Shown: one piece after another, positions 14,001-14,973 of the stretch
How the letters are laid out: the number at the start of each line of letters is the position of its first letter
Numbering within the stretch: position 1 is the first letter of the stretch
Assembly: GCA_905067535.1 (NCBI GenBank)
Contig: CAJHIR010000019.1
Location: 1 to 14,973 of the forward strand
Length of the DNA stretch: 14,973 nt
Direction of reading: 5' to 3'
Origin: Candidatus Argoarchaeum ethanivorans
Lineage (GTDB): Archaea > Halobacteriota > Methanosarcinia > Methanosarcinales > EX4572-44
Translations under genes and position numbers: made by a program
The notes under the pieces: generated by a model
Database searches by the model: none
What the model was told of the DNA's origin: nothing
What the model saw: the letters and a program-made list of their open reading frames with translations, nothing else

Positions 14001-14073
14001 GGCCCGGGTCGGGGATCGAACCCGAGTCGAAGGATCCACAGTCCCACAGGATTTCCAGCTACCCTACCCAGGC
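14001..14073 (-). tRNA. tRNA-His (anticodon GTG)
   Basis: On the minus strand 73 bases fold as a tRNA. The acceptor stem GCCTGGG/CCCGGGC has one G-T pair. The D-arm GGGT-AGCTGGAAA-TCCT has the archaeal-style G10-U25 pair. The anticodon arm GGGA-CTGTGGA-TCCT has U33 and anticodon GTG, with a U-U mismatch at 27-43. The variable loop has four bases, and the T-arm is TCGGG-TTCGATC-CCCGA. The discriminator is C73, the histidine identity base. CCA is not encoded, and there is no intron. The base before G1 is T, so the essential extra G at -1 is not encoded and must be added after transcription. It is convergent with the CoxG-like gene. Confidence 0.93.
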
Positions 14074-14128
14074 AGTTCTATTTAGAGTACAACCAATGGT
14101 GTTTTGACTGATAAAGCTTTTGTTCTTG

Positions 14129-14301
14129 ATTTAATTATTATACCCAGCAGCAGAGCTTGCGGTTGGGACAAGCCACGAAGCGAGCTTTTTTAAGCGTGGA
14201 TATATAAGAACATTAATGGTCGAGTTGAAACATGCAAGCCATTGCGTTTATAAAATATGATACCACAAGGTGCTTTGCATAAGGTATAGAAAGAAATTAT
14301 T
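14129..14301. repeat. 173-bp dispersed repeat, copy B
   Basis: This is the partner of 8612-8784. It carries the same parts: TTTAATTATTATACCC; an imperfect hairpin with conserved inner GGT/GCC but a different outer stem (GCTT/AAGC); six T at 14186-14191; TATATAAG (14201-14208); and a TATA-like TTTATAAAATA (14247-14257). It lies between tRNA-His and the cysteine desulfurase gene, so it may act as its upstream region. Copy A has no gene at the same distance. Similarity may extend weakly to the left as far as 14090, with an insertion of about 20 bp relative to copy A. Confidence 0.75.
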
Positions 14302-14319
14302 TGAAATGATAGATATGCT

Positions 14320-14327
14320 TTTAAATC
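14320..14327 (+). promoter_or_regulatory. possible TATA-like box of the cysteine desulfurase gene
   Basis: TTTTAAAT lies 26-33 bp before ATG 14353, a spacing that gives a leaderless or nearly leaderless mRNA. A stronger TATA-like box in repeat copy B (14247-14257) is a second candidate and would give a leader of about 75 bases. Confidence 0.35.
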
Positions 14328-14352
14328 AAAATACCAAGTTAATGTCTTTATT

Positions 14353-14973
14353 ATGAAGCAAATTTACATGGACTGTGGTGCAACAACCCCTGTTGACCCT
14401 CTGGTCGTAGAAGCAATGCTTCCGTATTTTACTGAAAAATTTGGCAATGCTTCAAGCCTTCACAGCTTTGGCAGAGAAGCAAAACAAGCTCTTGAAAATT
14501 CAAGAGCGGCAGTGGCAGAGTTTATTGGTGCAAAACCAGAAGAGATTATCTTCACAGGCGGAGGCACTGAATCAGACAATCTTGCCATAAAAGGCACTGC
14601 TTACAGGCACAGAAACCATGGAAGACACATAATCACAAGTACAATCGAGCACCATGCTGTGCTTTATACATGCAAGCACCTTGAAAAACTCGGGTTTGAA
14701 GTAACCTACATTCCAGTAGATAAATATGGCATGGTAAATCCTGATGATGTGAGGTCTGCAATCAGGGAGGATACGGTTTTAATCACTATTATGCATGCCA
14801 ACAATGAAATCGGTACCATTGAACCTGTAAATGAAATTGGCAGGATTGCAAAGGATAGAGGTATATATTTCCATACCGATGCAGTACAGTCGGCAGCTAA
14901 GATACCTGTAAACGTGGACGATCTGTGCGTGGATTTGCTTTCCATCTCAGCACACAAGATACGTGGTCCAAAA
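14353..14973 (+). CDS. cysteine desulfurase, NifS/IscS family (3' end outside window)
   Basis: This PLP enzyme takes sulfur from cysteine for Fe-S clusters and tRNA thiolation. The first 207 codons are present and the gene runs off the window end; the family has about 380-400 residues. Class V aminotransferase features are clear: ATTPVDPLVVEAMLPYF, FGNASSLHSFGREA, FTGGGTESDNLAIKG, STIEHHAV with the PLP-stacking His, HANNEIGTI, FHTDAVQS, and SISAHKIRGPK with the Schiff-base lysine at residue 202. The start reads MDCGATTP where MDNAATTP or MDHAATTP is usual; this is a mild deviation. The catalytic Cys would lie beyond the window. NifS and IscS cannot be told apart from this part. Confidence 0.95.
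   Translation, partial: MKQIYMDCGATTPVDPLVVEAMLPYFTEKFGNASSLHSFGREAKQALENSRAAVAEFIGAKPEEIIFTGGGTESDNLAIKGTAYRHRNHGRHIITSTIEHHAVLYTCKHLEKLGFEVTYIPVDKYGMVNPDDVRSAIREDTVLITIMHANNEIGTIEPVNEIGRIAKDRGIYFHTDAVQSAAKIPVNVDDLCVDLLSISAHKIRGPK

Noticed and set aside
14001..14073. tRNA intron or different anticodon (for example Pro TGG)
   Set aside because: Only GTG follows a U33 with a workable stem, and all arms fit in 73 bases without an insertion.
13911..14111. 66-codon + strand ORF across the end of the CoxG-like gene
   Set aside because: It runs through the tRNA-His gene on the other strand and duplicates coding DNA in another frame.

Overview
The window reads as chromosomal DNA of a euryarchaeon. 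The evidence is archaeal-type proteins (PheS with an N-terminal winged-helix extension, S15 of about 150 residues, a RecJ-like DHH nuclease, KEOPS subunit Pcc1, Dph2, the clamp-loader large subunit RfcL with a C-terminal PIP box), TATA-like boxes about 27-35 bp before several start codons, and an archaeal-type tRNA. Gene content and protein style resemble Methanosarcinales and relatives (methanogens or ANME lineages). That placement is an inference; no methanogenesis gene lies in the window.

Layout, nearly all on the + strand. (1) 1-1037 is an accessory edge: the tail of a probable transposase, a small two-helix membrane protein, a short possibly frameshifted ORF, and a perfect 33-bp direct repeat placed before the membrane protein gene and again before the next gene. 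(2) 1038-3316 holds a class I SAM methyltransferase overlapping pheS. (3) 3345-7633 is an information-processing and modification cluster: rpsO, recJ-like nuclease, pcc1, dph2 and an amidohydrolase. dph2 and the amidohydrolase overlap the genes before them. (4) 7635-8570 is a tandem pair of universal stress proteins. (5) 8571-9456 is an 886-bp stretch without a convincing gene. It contains copy A of a 173-bp dispersed repeat and possible gene remnants. (6) 9457-12158 holds rfcL and hisD. (7) 12292-13992 holds a ferredoxin with an Arg/Gly-rich tail, a BofA-like membrane protein, pyrH (UMP kinase) and a CoxG-like SRPBCC protein. (8) 14001-14073, minus strand, is tRNA-His(GTG). Copy B of the 173-bp repeat follows, then the start of a cysteine desulfurase (nifS/iscS) cut by the window end.

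No complete new defence or metabolic system is visible. The most interesting material is non-coding. A modular family of small perfect hairpins begins directly after the stop codons of recJ and hisD, with a decayed relative after the second usp gene. Modules occur in the same order, and one stem shows two compensatory base-pair changes between copies. Between recJ and pcc1 the array is flanked by a 12-bp direct repeat. Removing it restores an ATGA stop/start overlap between the two genes, so it looks like an insertion into a translationally coupled operon that brought its own stop codon. Separately, the 173-bp repeat carries a hairpin followed by a T-run, then two TATA-like boxes. It could be a small RNA gene or a mobile or regulatory cassette.
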